Positions 1 to 8,370 of a stretch of 64,000 nucleotides of DNA are shown here, piece by piece (the first letter of the stretch is position 1; the number at the start of each line of letters is the position of its first letter). The translations under genes and the position numbers were made by a program. The DNA lies in assembly GCF_015350975.1 (NCBI RefSeq), contig NZ_JADKRX010000001.1, forward strand, positions 880,068 to 944,067. The letters are read 5' to 3'. Origin of the DNA: Curtobacterium sp. VKM Ac-1395. GTDB taxonomy: Bacteria > Actinomycetota > Actinomycetes > Actinomycetales > Microbacteriaceae. Below the pieces are notes generated by a model, which worked only from the letters and a program-made list of their open reading frames with translations, made no database searches and was not told the DNA's origin.

Positions 1-51
1 GCACGTGGGTCGTCACGGTGGTGTTGTTCCCTGTCACTGGCGTCGGCGTCG

Positions 52-747
52 TCACTTGACGAGCGTCGACTCGATCACGGAGGTGAAGAAGGTGAGGCCG
101 TCCGTACCGGAGGCCATCGCCGCGGGGGTGTCCGGGCCGAAGCCGGGCTCGGTCGCGTGCTCGGGGTGCGGCATCAGGCCGACGACGTTGCCGCGCTCGT
201 TGGAGACGCCAGCGATGTCGTCGATGGACCCGTTCGGGTTCACGCCGACGTAGCGGAAGACGACCTGGCCGTTGTCCTCGATGCGCTTGATCTCGTCGGC
301 GTCCGCCACGAAGCGGCCGTCGGCGTTCTTCAGCGGGATGGTGATCTCCTGCTGGGCGTCGAACCCGTTCGTCCAGGCGGTGCCGGCGTTCTCGACGCGG
401 AGCTTCTGGTCGCGGCGGATGAACTGCTGGTGGGCGTTCCGCGTGTGCGCTCCGGGGACCAGGCGGGCCTCGGCGAGCATCTGGAAGCCGTTGCAGATGC
501 CGAGCACGGGCATGCCCTTGCCCGCTGCGTCGATGACCTCGGCCATGATCGGGGCCTTCGCGGCGATGGCCCCGGCGCGGAGGTAGTCACCGTAGGAGAA
601 CCCGCCGGGCAGCACGATCGCGTCGACGCCCTGCAGGTCGTGGTCGCCGTGCCACAGGGCGACCGGGTCGGCACCAGCGAGACGGACAGCGCGCTGGGCG
701 TCGCGGTCGTCGAGCGAACCGGGGAACGTGATCACACCGATGCGCAT
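52..747 (-). CDS. purQ: Phosphoribosylformylglycinamidine synthase subunit PurQ
   Basis: Glutaminase subunit of FGAM synthase; it releases ammonia from glutamine for the PurL subunit in step 4 of de novo purine synthesis, in the cytosol. The 231-aa product starts [11 protein letters not shown], the usual PurQ N-terminus. It carries the class I amidotransferase nucleophile in [11 protein letters not shown] (Cys85) and the catalytic His/Glu region [13 protein letters not shown] near the C-terminus. I chose the ATG at 747 because it matches the family start; an in-frame GTG at 756 overlaps the purS stop and is the alternative. It lies directly downstream of purS, so the two are probably co-translated. 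purL is not in the window and may lie further left. Confidence 0.95.
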   Translation of the reverse strand: MRIGVITFPGSLDDRDAQRAVRLAGADPVALWHGDHDLQGVDAIVLPGGFSYGDYLRAGAIAAKAPIMAEVIDAAGKGMPVLGICNGFQMLAEARLVPGAHTRNAHQQFIRRDQKLRVENAGTAWTNGFDAQQEITIPLKNADGRFVADADEIKRIEDNGQVVFRYVGVNPNGSIDDIAGVSNERGNVVGLMPHPEHATEPGFGPDTPAAMASGTDGLTFFTSVIESTLVK

Positions 748-752
748 GGCGG

Positions 753-1022
753 TCACTTGGCGACGCCGTCCTCGGTGTCGGCGACGCTGACCGAGACGAC
801 GTCCTCGATCACGGCGTTGGAGAAGACGTCCACCGCGATCTCGCGGACCTCGGCGAGCTTGGCGTCGTCGACGGGGCCGTCGACGTGCACCTCGAATCGC
901 TTGCCGATGCGGACGTTGGTCAGGTCGTTCTTGCCGAGGCGGGCGAGGGCGTTGCCCACCGCCTTGCCCTGGGGGTCGAGGATCTCGGCCTTCGGCATGA
1001 CCTCGACGACGATCGTTGGCAC
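753..1022 (-). CDS. purS: Phosphoribosylformylglycinamidine synthase subunit PurS
   Basis: Small structural subunit (89 aa) that bridges PurQ and PurL in the three-component FGAM synthase. The start [21 protein letters not shown] is characteristic of PurS, and the length matches the family's usual 80-90 aa. It starts at GTG 1022 with a GGAG 7 nt upstream. The stop overlaps the possible GTG start of purQ. A -10-like TAGACT on the minus strand at 1064-1069 would give a leader of about 35 nt, so this is probably the promoter of the purSQ transcript. Confidence 0.94.
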   Translation of the reverse strand: MPTIVVEVMPKAEILDPQGKAVGNALARLGKNDLTNVRIGKRFEVHVDGPVDDAKLAEVREIAVDVFSNAVIEDVVSVSVADTEDGVAK

Positions 1023-1097
1023 GTGTTCACTCCAGCACGGGGGAATCGGGTGGGGACCGCTTCAGTCTAGGTGGCGCACGCGTCGCGGCGGGTGCGG

Positions 1098-1146
1098 TTG
1101 TGGAGAACTGTTCGATCACGTATATTCCAAGTCGAACATTTGGGAT
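1098..1146 (+). promoter_or_regulatory. Promoter and candidate PadR operator of the padR-MFS operon
   Basis: A near-consensus promoter is visible: -35 TTGTGG at 1098-1103, a 17-nt spacer, and -10 TATATT at 1121-1126. An inverted repeat ATTCCAA-N9-TTGGGAT (1124-1146, one mismatched pair) overlaps the -10 and the expected start of transcription. That position suits autorepression by the PadR protein encoded next; the operator assignment is inference. Confidence 0.6.
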
Positions 1147-1168
1147 CGATGACGGACAGGAGGCTCGG

Positions 1169-1789
1169 ATGGCGACGCTCACGCCGCTCGCGTACGCCGC
1201 GCTCGGACTCCTCAACGAGGGGCCGTCGCACCCGTACGAGATGTTCCAGACCATGACCCACCGCCGCGACGCACGGAACGTGAAGGTGCGGCCCGGCACG
1301 CTCTACCACCAGGTCGGCCGCCTGGTGGAGCACGGGCACGCGGCCGTCGTCGGCACCGACCGGGCGGGGAACCGTCCCGAGCGCACGACCTACGCGATCA
1401 CGGACGCCGGCCGGGAAGCCCTGCACGACGGGCTGCTCGAGCTCATCTCCGCCCCGGCCGACGAGTACCCGGTCTTCCACCTGGCGCTCGCGGAGATCGA
1501 GAACCTCCCGCAGGACGAGGCCGTCTCCTCCCTCGTCGACCGGATCGCCGCCCTCGGGGCCCAGCGGACCGAACTCGACGAGATCCGTGCCGTCGTCTCG
1601 GCCAAGGCGTTGCCCGAGCGCTGGTGGCTGGACGTGTCGTACGTCCATGCGATGCTCACCGCTCAGATCGAGTGGCTCCGCGCCACGGTCGCCCGCATCG
1701 AGAGCGGCGACGTCCCCTGGACGGAACCCGGCACCGGCCCGGCCGTCCCTCCCCACACCTCCACGAACAGCAAGGAACCCACTCGATGA
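1169..1789 (+). CDS. PadR-family transcriptional regulator (N-PadR plus C-terminal Vir-AphA-like domain)
   Basis: A 206-aa winged-helix repressor. The N-terminal domain reads LTPLAYAALGLLNEGPSHPYEM, followed by RPGTLYHQVGRLVEHGHA and RTTYAITDAGREAL, the typical PadR wHTH and wing. The C-terminal roughly 110 aa are helical and probably bind ligand or dimerise, as in the longer PadR subfamily. ATG 1169 is preceded by CAGGAGG. Its TGA overlaps the ATG of the MFS exporter (ATGA), so both are co-transcribed and translationally coupled. PadR proteins next to exporters usually repress them until a toxic ligand binds. The ligand cannot be deduced. Confidence 0.9.
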   Translation: MATLTPLAYAALGLLNEGPSHPYEMFQTMTHRRDARNVKVRPGTLYHQVGRLVEHGHAAVVGTDRAGNRPERTTYAITDAGREALHDGLLELISAPADEYPVFHLALAEIENLPQDEAVSSLVDRIAALGAQRTELDEIRAVVSAKALPERWWLDVSYVHAMLTAQIEWLRATVARIESGDVPWTEPGTGPAVPPHTSTNSKEPTR

Positions 1790-3381
1790 CCACCGTCACG
1801 CCTCCGCGGACGACCGAGAAGAAGCCGTGGCCAGCCCTCTGGGCCCTGGTCGTCGGCTTCTTCATGATCCTCGTCGACTCGACCATCGTGTCCGTCGCCA
1901 CCCCGACCATCGCCAAGGCCCTCGACGCGGACATCAACGCCGTGATCTGGGTGACCAGCGCCTACCTGCTCGCGTACGCGGTGCCCCTGCTCATCACCGG
2001 GCGTCTCGGTGACCGCTTCGGCCCGAAGGTGCTCTACCAGGTCGGCCTCGTCGTCTTCACCCTGGCCAGCCTCTGGTGCGGCCTGGCCGGTTCGATCGAG
2101 GTCCTCATCATCGCCCGCGTGGTCCAGGGCCTCGGCGCCGCGATGATGACCCCGCAGACGATGGCCGTCATCACGCGCATCTTCCCGCCGCAGAACCGTG
2201 GCGCCGCCATGGGTCTCTGGGGCGCGGTCGCCGGTGTCGCCTCGCTCGTCGGCCCGATCCTCGGCGGCCTGCTCGTCGACGGCTTCGGCTGGGAGTGGAT
2301 CTTCTTCGTCAACGTCCCCGTCGGCGTGGTCGCCTTCGTGCTCGCGCAGCGCTTCGTCCCGACGTTCGACCGTCACCGACACCGCTTCGACTACCTCGGC
2401 ATCGTGCTCTCGGCGGTCGGCCTCTTCCTGCTCGTCTTCGGCATCCAGGAGGGCGAGACCTACGACTGGGGCACCATCACCGGCCCGATCTCGGTCTGGT
2501 CGCTGATCATCGGCGGCATCGTCGTGCTCATCGCCTTCGTGGTGTGGCAGGGCGTGCAGAAGGGCGAGCCGCTGCTGCCGCTCGGCCTGTTCAAGGACCG
2601 CAACTTCACCCTCGCGAACATCGCGATCACGGCCGTCGGCGTCGCCATCTCGTCGTTCGCACTGCCGATCATGCTGTGGGCGCAGGACGTCCTCCGGTTC
2701 TCGCCGACCCAGGCGGCGCTGCTGCTCGTGCCGCAGGCCGTGATCTCGGCCGGGCTCGCACCGTTCGTCGGCAAGAAGCTCACCGTGTGGAACCCGCGCT
2801 GGGTCGCCGCGTTCGGCCTCGCCTGCTTCTCGGGCGGCCTGTTCTGGTTCGCCGCCCTGCTGAGCGCCAACGCCGACTGGGGATGGGTGCTCCTGCCGAG
2901 CGCGCTCCTGGGCCTCGCGAACGCCTGCATGTGGGGTCCGCTGTCGGTCTCGGCGACCCGCAACCTGTCCCCGCGCCTGGCCGGTGCCGGGTCGGGCGTC
3001 TACAACACCACGCGGCAGATCGGTGCCGTCCTCGGTTCGGCCGGCATCGCCGCACTGATCGAGGCCCGCATCACGGCCAACTTCCCGTCGGGTGCGGGTG
3101 GCTCGTCCGCGGGCGGTGCCGAGCAGCAGATCGGTTCGCTGCCGGGCTTCCTGCTCGACCCGTTCTCGAAGGCGATGGGGCAGTCCCTCATCCTGCCGGC
3201 GGTCGTGCTCGTCGCGGCCATCGTCGCCGCGCTGTTCCTCGCGAAGCCGAAGCAGACCGTGGCCTGGGCCCAGACGGGTGCGGTCACGACCCAGCCCGAC
3301 GCCGAGGCCCCCGCCGCCTCGACTGCGCCCGAACAGGAGCTCGCGGCGACCGACCACCACGGCAAGCACGCCAGCGCCTAG
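1786..3381 (+). CDS. MFS drug exporter, DHA2 (EmrB/QacA) family, 14 TM
   Basis: A 531-aa proton-driven multidrug exporter of the cytoplasmic membrane. Its first TM carries GFFMILVDSTIVSVATPTI, the DHA2 motif D1 region. Motif A follows (GRLGDRFGPK, loop 2-3), and motif C-like glycine/proline segments lie around AVAGVASLVGPILGGLLVD. Length and spacing fit 14 membrane segments. The C-terminal about 50 aa are Ala/Pro-rich, end in HHGKHA, and are probably a disordered cytosolic tail. It overlaps padR by 4 nt and is followed by a terminator hairpin. The substrate is unknown; the PadR partner suggests induction by a xenobiotic or antibiotic. Confidence 0.93.
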   Translation: MTTVTPPRTTEKKPWPALWALVVGFFMILVDSTIVSVATPTIAKALDADINAVIWVTSAYLLAYAVPLLITGRLGDRFGPKVLYQVGLVVFTLASLWCGLAGSIEVLIIARVVQGLGAAMMTPQTMAVITRIFPPQNRGAAMGLWGAVAGVASLVGPILGGLLVDGFGWEWIFFVNVPVGVVAFVLAQRFVPTFDRHRHRFDYLGIVLSAVGLFLLVFGIQEGETYDWGTITGPISVWSLIIGGIVVLIAFVVWQGVQKGEPLLPLGLFKDRNFTLANIAITAVGVAISSFALPIMLWAQDVLRFSPTQAALLLVPQAVISAGLAPFVGKKLTVWNPRWVAAFGLACFSGGLFWFAALLSANADWGWVLLPSALLGLANACMWGPLSVSATRNLSPRLAGAGSGVYNTTRQIGAVLGSAGIAALIEARITANFPSGAGGSSAGGAEQQIGSLPGFLLDPFSKAMGQSLILPAVVLVAAIVAALFLAKPKQTVAWAQTGAVTTQPDAEAPAASTAPEQELAATDHHGKHASA

Positions 3382-3397
3382 CCGTCCCCGCACGCCC

Positions 3398-3436
3398 GGA
3401 GAGCCCCCGACCACGACCAGTGGCCGGGGGCTCTCC
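3398..3436. terminator. Hairpin terminator between convergent MFS and CtaG-like genes
   Basis: Two 17-bp arms (3398-3414 and 3420-3436) with one mismatch flank a 5-nt loop. The arms contain GAGAGCCCCCG/CGGGGGCTCTC. The element sits in the 172-bp gap between convergent genes and can serve both strands. Confidence 0.75.
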
Positions 3437-3553
3437 ACGTCCGCCGGACAGTCCCGCGCCCCCGAGTCCCGACGCACGCGCGACGACCTCGACGTCCTAC
3501 GACAGCGACGTCGCCGGCGAGAGCGGTCTGGGACGCGGGCCGGAGGCGCCGCC

Positions 3554-4429
3554 TCAGTCCCGCCGCGACAGGTGCGCCCGGGTCAGCGCGTCCATCTCCT
3601 CGTCGGTGAGGGCGTCGACGTCGCGGGCCTCGCGGCGGTCGGTCCGCTGCCACCGCACGAACAGGGAGATGAGCACGGGGACGTCCGCGACCTCGGCGAT
3701 GAACCAGAGCAGGTCCCCGGCCAGGTGCTGGTCCCGCAGCGGCGACGGGAACCACGCCGGCCCCGACGCCATCACGGTCGCCCCGTCGAGCACGTGGTTC
3801 GTGATCCGCAGCACGATGCCCGGGATCGCGTCGAGCATCAGCTCCACGAAGGCGAGCAGGAACTCGGCGGTCACGAACGTCGACGAGCGCAGCACACCGG
3901 GCTCGGACAGGGGCGCGAGCAGAGCGAACCCGAGCATCGGTACGAGGACCGTGATCGCGACCGCGCCGACCGAGGACGTGCGGATCAGGGCCGACAGCGG
4001 TGTCAGCAGCAGGCAGAACAGCGCGAGGGCGACGAGCGGGGACACGATCGCCGTCCCGAGCACGCGCACCGGGCGTGACTCCATGACCGCGGAGGTGGCG
4101 CGGGCGAGACGAGCCGGGCCTCCCGTCCGGAGCAACGTGACGGGCGCGGCGAACGCGGCGAACGTGGGGACCGCGAAGAAGAGCAGTGCCAGGCGCAGGA
4201 CGAACGCCCACCGCAGCGTCTGGTCGTACACGCCGACGATGCCGAACTGCAGCACCGCGAACAGGGCCAGCGCCCCGGCGAACGACAGCGACCGCCACCA
4301 GGGCCAGGGGCTCCCGGAGCGGTGCGCGCCGACCACGAGCCAGCCGTAGGTCCCCGCCGCGAGGACGAGGAGTGCGACCGCCAGCGGGTCGACGTGCCAG
4401 ATGCTCCAGAACTCGGACGGTGACGGCGT
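3554..4429 (-). CDS. CtaG-like (caa3-type) cytochrome c oxidase assembly membrane protein, apparent ACG start
   Basis: Polytopic membrane protein of the CtaG_caa3 family, which assists copper delivery or assembly of cytochrome c oxidase. Visible features are a WPWWRSL segment after the first membrane helix, about seven hydrophobic segments, and the family hallmark PSPLRDQHLAGDLLWFIAE near the C-terminus. The frame contains a further conserved N-terminal helix (FWSIWHVDPLAVALLVLAAG, 4,411-4,352) upstream of the first canonical start, GTG 4336. No ATG, GTG or TTG exists between that helix and the in-frame stop at 4460-4462. A perfect AGGAGG (4436-4441) lies 6 nt before an ACG at 4427-4429, giving 291 aa. 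No oxidase genes are nearby. If ACG is not used, an ATG-to-ACG change or a frameshift is the alternative. Confidence 0.8.
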   Translation of the reverse strand, partial: TPSPSEFWSIWHVDPLAVALLVLAAGTYGWLVVGAHRSGSPWPWWRSLSFAGALALFAVLQFGIVGVYDQTLRWAFVLRLALLFFAVPTFAAFAAPVTLLRTGGPARLARATSAVMESRPVRVLGTAIVSPLVALALFCLLLTPLSALIRTSSVGAVAITVLVPMLGFALLAPLSEPGVLRSSTFVTAEFLLAFVELMLDAIPGIVLRITNHVLDGATVMASGPAWFPSPLRDQHLAGDLLWFIAEVADVPVLISLFVRWQRTDRREARDVDALTDEEMDALTRAHLSRRD

Positions 4430-4658
4430 GGGGTGCCTCCTGCGGATCGCGCTGCAGGATCATCCTGCGACCGCGGAGCCGCGGTGGTCGGTCGAATCCG
4501 GTGAGAAGCGGCTCAGGCGCAGGGCGTCCGTGCGACACCGGCGTTCCACGTCGCCGCCTGCGCCCGCCGCCGACACACCTGCTCGATCGGTCAGCCGAAC
4601 GTCACCGGATGGCGCTACAGTGGTCGTTGTCTTGACCAGCGCAAAAGAAGGGGTCCTC

Positions 4659-5108
4659 ATGGATGACGACGCAGATCTGCTCCGCACCGCCGGACTCCGC
4701 GTCACGACCCCGCGTCTCGCCGTCCTCCGGGCGACCGAGACCATGCCGCACGCGACGGCTGACGACCTGGTCACGGCGCTCGCCGCCGAACTGCCGACCA
4801 CGAGCCACCAGGCGGTCTACGGCGTCCTCGCGGCACTGACCGGCGCCGGACTGGTCCGACGCATCGAGCCAGCCGGCAGCCCCGCGCGGTACGAACGGCG
4901 CACCGGCGACAACCACCACCACATCGTGTGCACGATGTGCGGCGCGATCGCGGACGTCGACTGCGCGGTGGGCCATGCGCCCTGCCTGACGCCGTCCGAC
5001 ACCCACGGCTTCGCGGTCACCACAGCCGAGGTCACCTACTGGGGCATCTGCGACGCGTGCGCTGCAGCGGAACGCGTCGACGCTGACGTCGAGCCGGTCC
5101 CCGCCTGA
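4659..5108 (+). CDS. Fur-family metalloregulator, PerR/CatR-like
   Basis: A 149-aa Fur-family repressor with an N-terminal winged helix ([21 protein letters not shown], then [22 protein letters not shown]). The C-terminal metal domain contains [19 protein letters not shown] and a second Cys pair CDACAA, so the structural zinc Cys4 site is present. ATG 4659 follows an AAGAAGGGG ribosome site. It lies 79 bp upstream of a catalase in the same direction. This arrangement matches mycobacterial furA-katG and streptomycete catR-catA, so it probably represses the catalase until H2O2 oxidises metal ligands. A -10-like TACAGT lies at 4616-4621. Confidence 0.92.
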   Translation: MDDDADLLRTAGLRVTTPRLAVLRATETMPHATADDLVTALAAELPTTSHQAVYGVLAALTGAGLVRRIEPAGSPARYERRTGDNHHHIVCTMCGAIADVDCAVGHAPCLTPSDTHGFAVTTAEVTYWGICDACAAAERVDADVEPVPA

Positions 5109-5187
5109 CCCACCGTCGGCCGCCACGGCCGACCCCATGAGCCACCCGAGCATCCCCGTCCGAACCAGCCCCACCCCAGGAGGAACC

Positions 5188-6717
5188 GTGTCCGACCAGA
5201 ACACGCCGACCGGCACCCCGTCCACCACTCCCACCACGACGACCAACAGCGGCGCCCCCGTCTCGAGCGACGAGCACTCGATGGGTGTCGGCGCTGACGG
5301 GCCCATCGCCCTGCACGACCACTACCTCGTCGAGAAGCTCGCGCAGTTCAACCGCGAGCGCGTCCCGGAGCGCGTCGTCCACGCGAAGGGCGGCGGCGCG
5401 TTCGGCACGTTCACCGTCACGCAGGACGTCAGCCGCTTCACCCGCGCCGCGTTCCTGCAGCCGGGTCAGCAGACCGAGATGCTCGCGCGCTTCTCCAGCG
5501 TCGCCGGCGAGCAGGGCTCCCCGGACACCTGGCGCGACCCCCGCGGCTTCGCGCTGAAGTTCTACACGACCGAGGGCAACTACGACCTCGTCGGCAACAA
5601 CACCCCGGTGTTCTTCATCCGCGACGGCATCAAGTTCCCCGACTTCATCCGCTCGCAGAAGCGCCTGCCGGGTTCGCACCTCCGCGACCACGACATGCAG
5701 TGGGACTTCTGGACCCTGTCGCCCGAGTCGGCGCACCAGGTCACGTGGCTGATGGGCGACCGCGGCCTGCCGTCGAGCTGGCGCCACATGGACGGCTTCG
5801 GGTCGCACACGTACCAGTGGATCAACGCCGACGGCGAGCGCTTCTGGGTGAAGTACCACTTCAGCACCGAGCAGGGCCACGCGACGCTGACGCAGGAGGA
5901 CGCCGACCGCATCGCCGGTGAGGACGCCGACTTCCACATCCGCGACCTCCACGAGGCGATCGAGCGTGGCGACAACCCGCGCTGGACCCTCGCGGTGCAG
6001 GTCATGCCGTACGAGGACGCTGCCAGCTACCGCTTCAACCCGTTCGACCTGACGAAGGTGTGGCCGCACGCGGACTACCCCCTCATCGAGGTCGGCACGA
6101 TGGAGCTCAACCGCAACCCGGAGAACTACTTCGCGCAGATCGAGCAGGCGACCTTCGCCCCCTCGAACTTCGTGCCCGGCATCGCGGCCAGCCCCGACAA
6201 GATGCTCCTCGCGCGCATCTTCAGCTACGCGGACGCCCACCGCTACCGCGTCGGCACGAACCACGCGCAGCTGCCGGTGAACGCCCCGAAGAACGAGGTG
6301 CACTCGTACTCGAAGGACGGCGCCATGCGCTTCGACTTCCAGAAGTCCGAGGTCCCCGTCTACGCGCCGAACTCCCTCGGTGGCGCGCACGCCGACCCGA
6401 ACGCCACCGACGACGCCCCCGGGTGGGAGTCCGACGGCGCGCTGCAGCGCTCCGCCGCGACGCTCCACCCCGAGGACGACGACTTCGGCCAGGCCGGCAC
6501 GCTCTACCGTGAGGTCCTCGACGACGCCGCCCGCGAGCGCCTGGTCGGCAACATCGCCGGGCACGTCTCGAAGGTGACGCGCGACGACCTGCGCGAGCGC
6601 GTGTTCGCGTTCTGGACCAACGTCGACCCCGACCTGGGTGCGCGCGTGCGCGCCGCGGTCGCGCCGAGCGCGCCGGGATCGAACGAGGACCCGGAGAAGG
6701 TCGCGGTCCAGGCGTAA
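5188..6717 (+). CDS. katA: Monofunctional heme catalase (small-subunit, clade 3 type)
   Basis: Converts H2O2 to water and oxygen in the cytosol. The 509-aa protein has the distal catalytic His in [11 protein letters not shown] (His65), Asn in [20 protein letters not shown] (about Asn138), and the proximal heme-ligand Tyr in [13 protein letters not shown]. Its length of about 500 aa and lack of a C-terminal flavodoxin-like domain indicate a small-subunit catalase. GTG 5188 is chosen because it follows AGGAGG by 5 nt; an upstream ATG at 5137 has no ribosome site. The first about 25 residues are Thr/Pro-rich and probably disordered. It is probably controlled by the adjacent Fur-like regulator. 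Confidence 0.96.
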   Translation: MSDQNTPTGTPSTTPTTTTNSGAPVSSDEHSMGVGADGPIALHDHYLVEKLAQFNRERVPERVVHAKGGGAFGTFTVTQDVSRFTRAAFLQPGQQTEMLARFSSVAGEQGSPDTWRDPRGFALKFYTTEGNYDLVGNNTPVFFIRDGIKFPDFIRSQKRLPGSHLRDHDMQWDFWTLSPESAHQVTWLMGDRGLPSSWRHMDGFGSHTYQWINADGERFWVKYHFSTEQGHATLTQEDADRIAGEDADFHIRDLHEAIERGDNPRWTLAVQVMPYEDAASYRFNPFDLTKVWPHADYPLIEVGTMELNRNPENYFAQIEQATFAPSNFVPGIAASPDKMLLARIFSYADAHRYRVGTNHAQLPVNAPKNEVHSYSKDGAMRFDFQKSEVPVYAPNSLGGAHADPNATDDAPGWESDGALQRSAATLHPEDDDFGQAGTLYREVLDDAARERLVGNIAGHVSKVTRDDLRERVFAFWTNVDPDLGARVRAAVAPSAPGSNEDPEKVAVQA

Positions 6718-6733
6718 GCCCCAGCCGTTCCAC

Positions 6734-6779
6734 ACAGACGGGAGGCACGGTGCCAGCTGGCACCGTGCCTCCCGTCTGT
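6734..6779. terminator. Perfect 46-bp palindrome, bidirectional terminator (family A)
   Basis: The two 23-nt arms are exactly complementary with no loop (centre CCAG|CTGG). The palindrome lies 16 bp after katA and 12 bp before the end of the convergent GNAT gene. A nearly identical 46-bp palindrome occurs at 21,419-21,464 and a variant at 42,718-42,767. Confidence 0.85.
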
Positions 6780-6791
6780 CGTCTGGCTGGA

Positions 6792-7358
6792 TCAGACCTG
6801 TTGTCCGTTGAGCCAGATGGGGCCGGTCGGCCAGTCCCCGAGTGCTGCCGTCACCGGGCGCACCATCCAGCCGCCCTGCTCGGTGTTGGTGATGCCGGCG
6901 CCCTCGGCGGTGAAGGCGTTGAACGTGCCGACGGCCTCGGGGAACTCGTGCCAGCCGAGGTGGCTGTAGAACGGGATGCGGTCCTCACCCGCGCCGAGGA
7001 AGCCGAACGGCACGCGCAGCCCGTCGAGCACGGCGTGCGTGCGCGTCATGAGCTCGCGACCGACACCCGTTCCCTGTAGTCGTGGGGCGACCGCCACGAG
7101 GCCCGTGTCGCCGACCAGGACGTCCTCGCCGCCCACCGTGACGAACATCCGCCGGATGCCCACGTGCGCCAGGACCACACCGTCCTCGTCGTGCGCGAGC
7201 ACGCGACGCTCGGGCTGCATCCCGGACCAGCTGCGGCCGCCCACGTACCAGTGCGACCAGTCCGGGAACGCCTGCCCCAGCATCGCCGCGATCGCCTCGT
7301 GGTCGGGGAGTGACAGCGTGCTCTCCTCGACCACCTCCCACCGGATGTCGTCGCTCAT
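6792..7358 (-). CDS. GNAT-family N-acetyltransferase
   Basis: A 188-aa acyl-CoA-dependent acetyltransferase. The acetyl-CoA loop is visible in VGDTGLVAVAPRLQGTGVGRELM, followed by FGFLGAGEDRIPFYSHLGWHEF, the usual C-terminal beta-bulge and helix. The N-terminal part (LPDHEAIAAMLGQAFPDWSHWYVGGRSW) resembles the NodA-like/aminoglycoside subgroup, but the substrate cannot be named. ATG 7358 is preferred to ATG 7373 because a -10-like CAGGAT lies exactly 6 nt before it, suggesting a leaderless transcript. It is convergent with katA, separated by the palindromic terminator. Confidence 0.85.
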   Translation of the reverse strand: MSDDIRWEVVEESTLSLPDHEAIAAMLGQAFPDWSHWYVGGRSWSGMQPERRVLAHDEDGVVLAHVGIRRMFVTVGGEDVLVGDTGLVAVAPRLQGTGVGRELMTRTHAVLDGLRVPFGFLGAGEDRIPFYSHLGWHEFPEAVGTFNAFTAEGAGITNTEQGGWMVRPVTAALGDWPTGPIWLNGQQV

Positions 7359-7390
7359 CGGTCCATCCTGCACGGTGCTGCTGCGAGGGG

Positions 7391-7420
7391 TTGCACTGTC
7401 ATGCTGACCGGTAATACGTT
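7391..7420 (+). promoter_or_regulatory. Putative promoter of the five-gene peptide/exporter operon
   Basis: A -35-like TTGCAC at 7391-7396 is followed after 18 nt by TACGTT (7415-7420), or after 15 nt by TAATAC (7412-7417). The region is the most AT-rich nearby, and GTAATACGTTAC holds a short GTAA/TTAC inverted repeat. A strong ribosome site GGGGAGG lies a few nt upstream of the first gene. Confidence 0.45.
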
Positions 7421-7464
7421 ACAGGTCACCACGAGGGGTTCGCGGGACACGGGGAGGAAGAACC

Positions 7465-7743
7465 ATGATCACGAAGTTCGTGCTCGGAGCAGCCATCATC
7501 GGCACGGTCGTCAGCGGCGGCATCGCGTTGGACGTCGTGCGGGCGCCGGAGGCGAAGGCGGCGGCGTGCTACGGGTCGGTCAGCATCTGGAAGGGGAAGA
7601 ACAACACCTGCTCGTCCGCGCGCCACTGGGACGCCATCAAGAACTCCAACGCCAAGTACGGCGCCTGGGTCGGCAAGGGGAAGTGGTCGCAGCAGAATGC
7701 CTGCTGGGCGAACGTCGTCTCCTACGGGATGACGGCCAGGTAG
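7465..7743 (+). CDS. Small secreted cationic three-Cys peptide (bacteriocin-like)
   Basis: 92 aa. Residues 1-34 form a Sec signal peptide: short basic start MITKF, a hydrophobic core to about residue 22, and a cleavage region EAKAAA before Cys35. The mature about 58 residues contain three Cys (35, 49, 80), five Trp and six Lys with only one acidic residue, so the product is strongly basic and aromatic. It lacks any enzyme motif. It is the first gene of an operon with a lipoprotein, a peptidoglycan-binding adaptor-like protein and an ABC exporter; its TAG is immediately followed by the next ATG. The lactococcin-972-type operons of Gram-positives have a comparable layout, but I see no convincing sequence match. 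Function is inferred from composition and context: antimicrobial or signalling peptide. Confidence 0.7.
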   Translation: MITKFVLGAAIIGTVVSGGIALDVVRAPEAKAAACYGSVSIWKGKNNTCSSARHWDAIKNSNAKYGAWVGKGKWSQQNACWANVVSYGMTAR

Positions 7744-8370
7744 ATGCGGTTTCGAGAGCACGGCCGCGCCGCGGCGGTCGTCCCGGGCGCGGTCGTGGTC
7801 TCGTTGTTGCTGACGGGTTGCTCCGCTGACGAGGCTCCGGGTGCGATCGGGGGCACCGACCACGCCTCGTTGGAGCGTGCGGGGCCTTGGGCCGAGGACT
7901 TCCGGGACGCGCTCGCCCACGGTGTCTCTGACTACGAGGCGGGCATCCTCTCCGATGGGCAGGTGACGATTGCCGAGGTCGAGGATGCACACGACCGGAT
8001 CGGTCGGTGTCTTGAGGACTCCGGCTACACGATCATGTACAGCGCCGATGGCGGTTTCGAGATCGGGAGTCTGCGCGGCGGATCGCCGAGCAACGACATG
8101 ACCCGGACGAACGCGGTGCTCGAAGCATGCGAGAAGCGGTACGACGAGTACGTGACCATGCTCTTCCAGGAGACACGGCGCAACCCGGAGAAGCAGGACG
8201 AGGCGAAGATCACCGTCGCCTGTCTCCGCCGAGCTGGGATCGTCGGCAAGGCCTACACAGAACGGAAGTGGCAGTCCGAGTACGACAGCGGGGTCTTCTC
8301 GTTCAACGACTCCGACCCCCGCGCGCAGCAGTGCGACCTCGATCCGCTCGGACTCTGGCGGGACGGATGA
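7744..8370 (+). CDS. Secreted lipoprotein of the peptide/exporter operon, unknown function
   Basis: 208 aa with a type II signal peptide: VVPGAVVVSLLLTGC ends in the lipobox LTGC. The lipidated Cys is near residue 28, so the protein is anchored outside the membrane. The mature part has a pattern of a Glu/Asp-rich helix with LSDGQVTIAEVEDAHDRIGRCLEDSGY, then LEACEKRYDEYV, NPEKQDEAKITVACLRRAGIVGKAYTE and a final QQCDLD. Four mature Cys suggest two disulfides. There is no enzymatic motif. It starts directly after the peptide gene's stop (zero spacing) and its TGA overlaps the next ATG (ATGA). Possible roles are immunity, peptide chaperone or exporter accessory; all are inference. Confidence 0.75.
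   Translation: MRFREHGRAAAVVPGAVVVSLLLTGCSADEAPGAIGGTDHASLERAGPWAEDFRDALAHGVSDYEAGILSDGQVTIAEVEDAHDRIGRCLEDSGYTIMYSADGGFEIGSLRGGSPSNDMTRTNAVLEACEKRYDEYVTMLFQETRRNPEKQDEAKITVACLRRAGIVGKAYTERKWQSEYDSGVFSFNDSDPRAQQCDLDPLGLWRDG

Noticed and set aside
1663..3477. 604-aa minus-strand open frame opposite the MFS exporter
   Set aside because: The plus strand encodes an unmistakable 14-TM transporter. The antisense frame is Arg/Asp/Glu-rich with no domain.
7465..7743. Assignment of the peptide to the lactococcin 972 family
   Set aside because: The operon layout is comparable, but I cannot align the mature peptide convincingly to that family, so it is left as bacteriocin-like.
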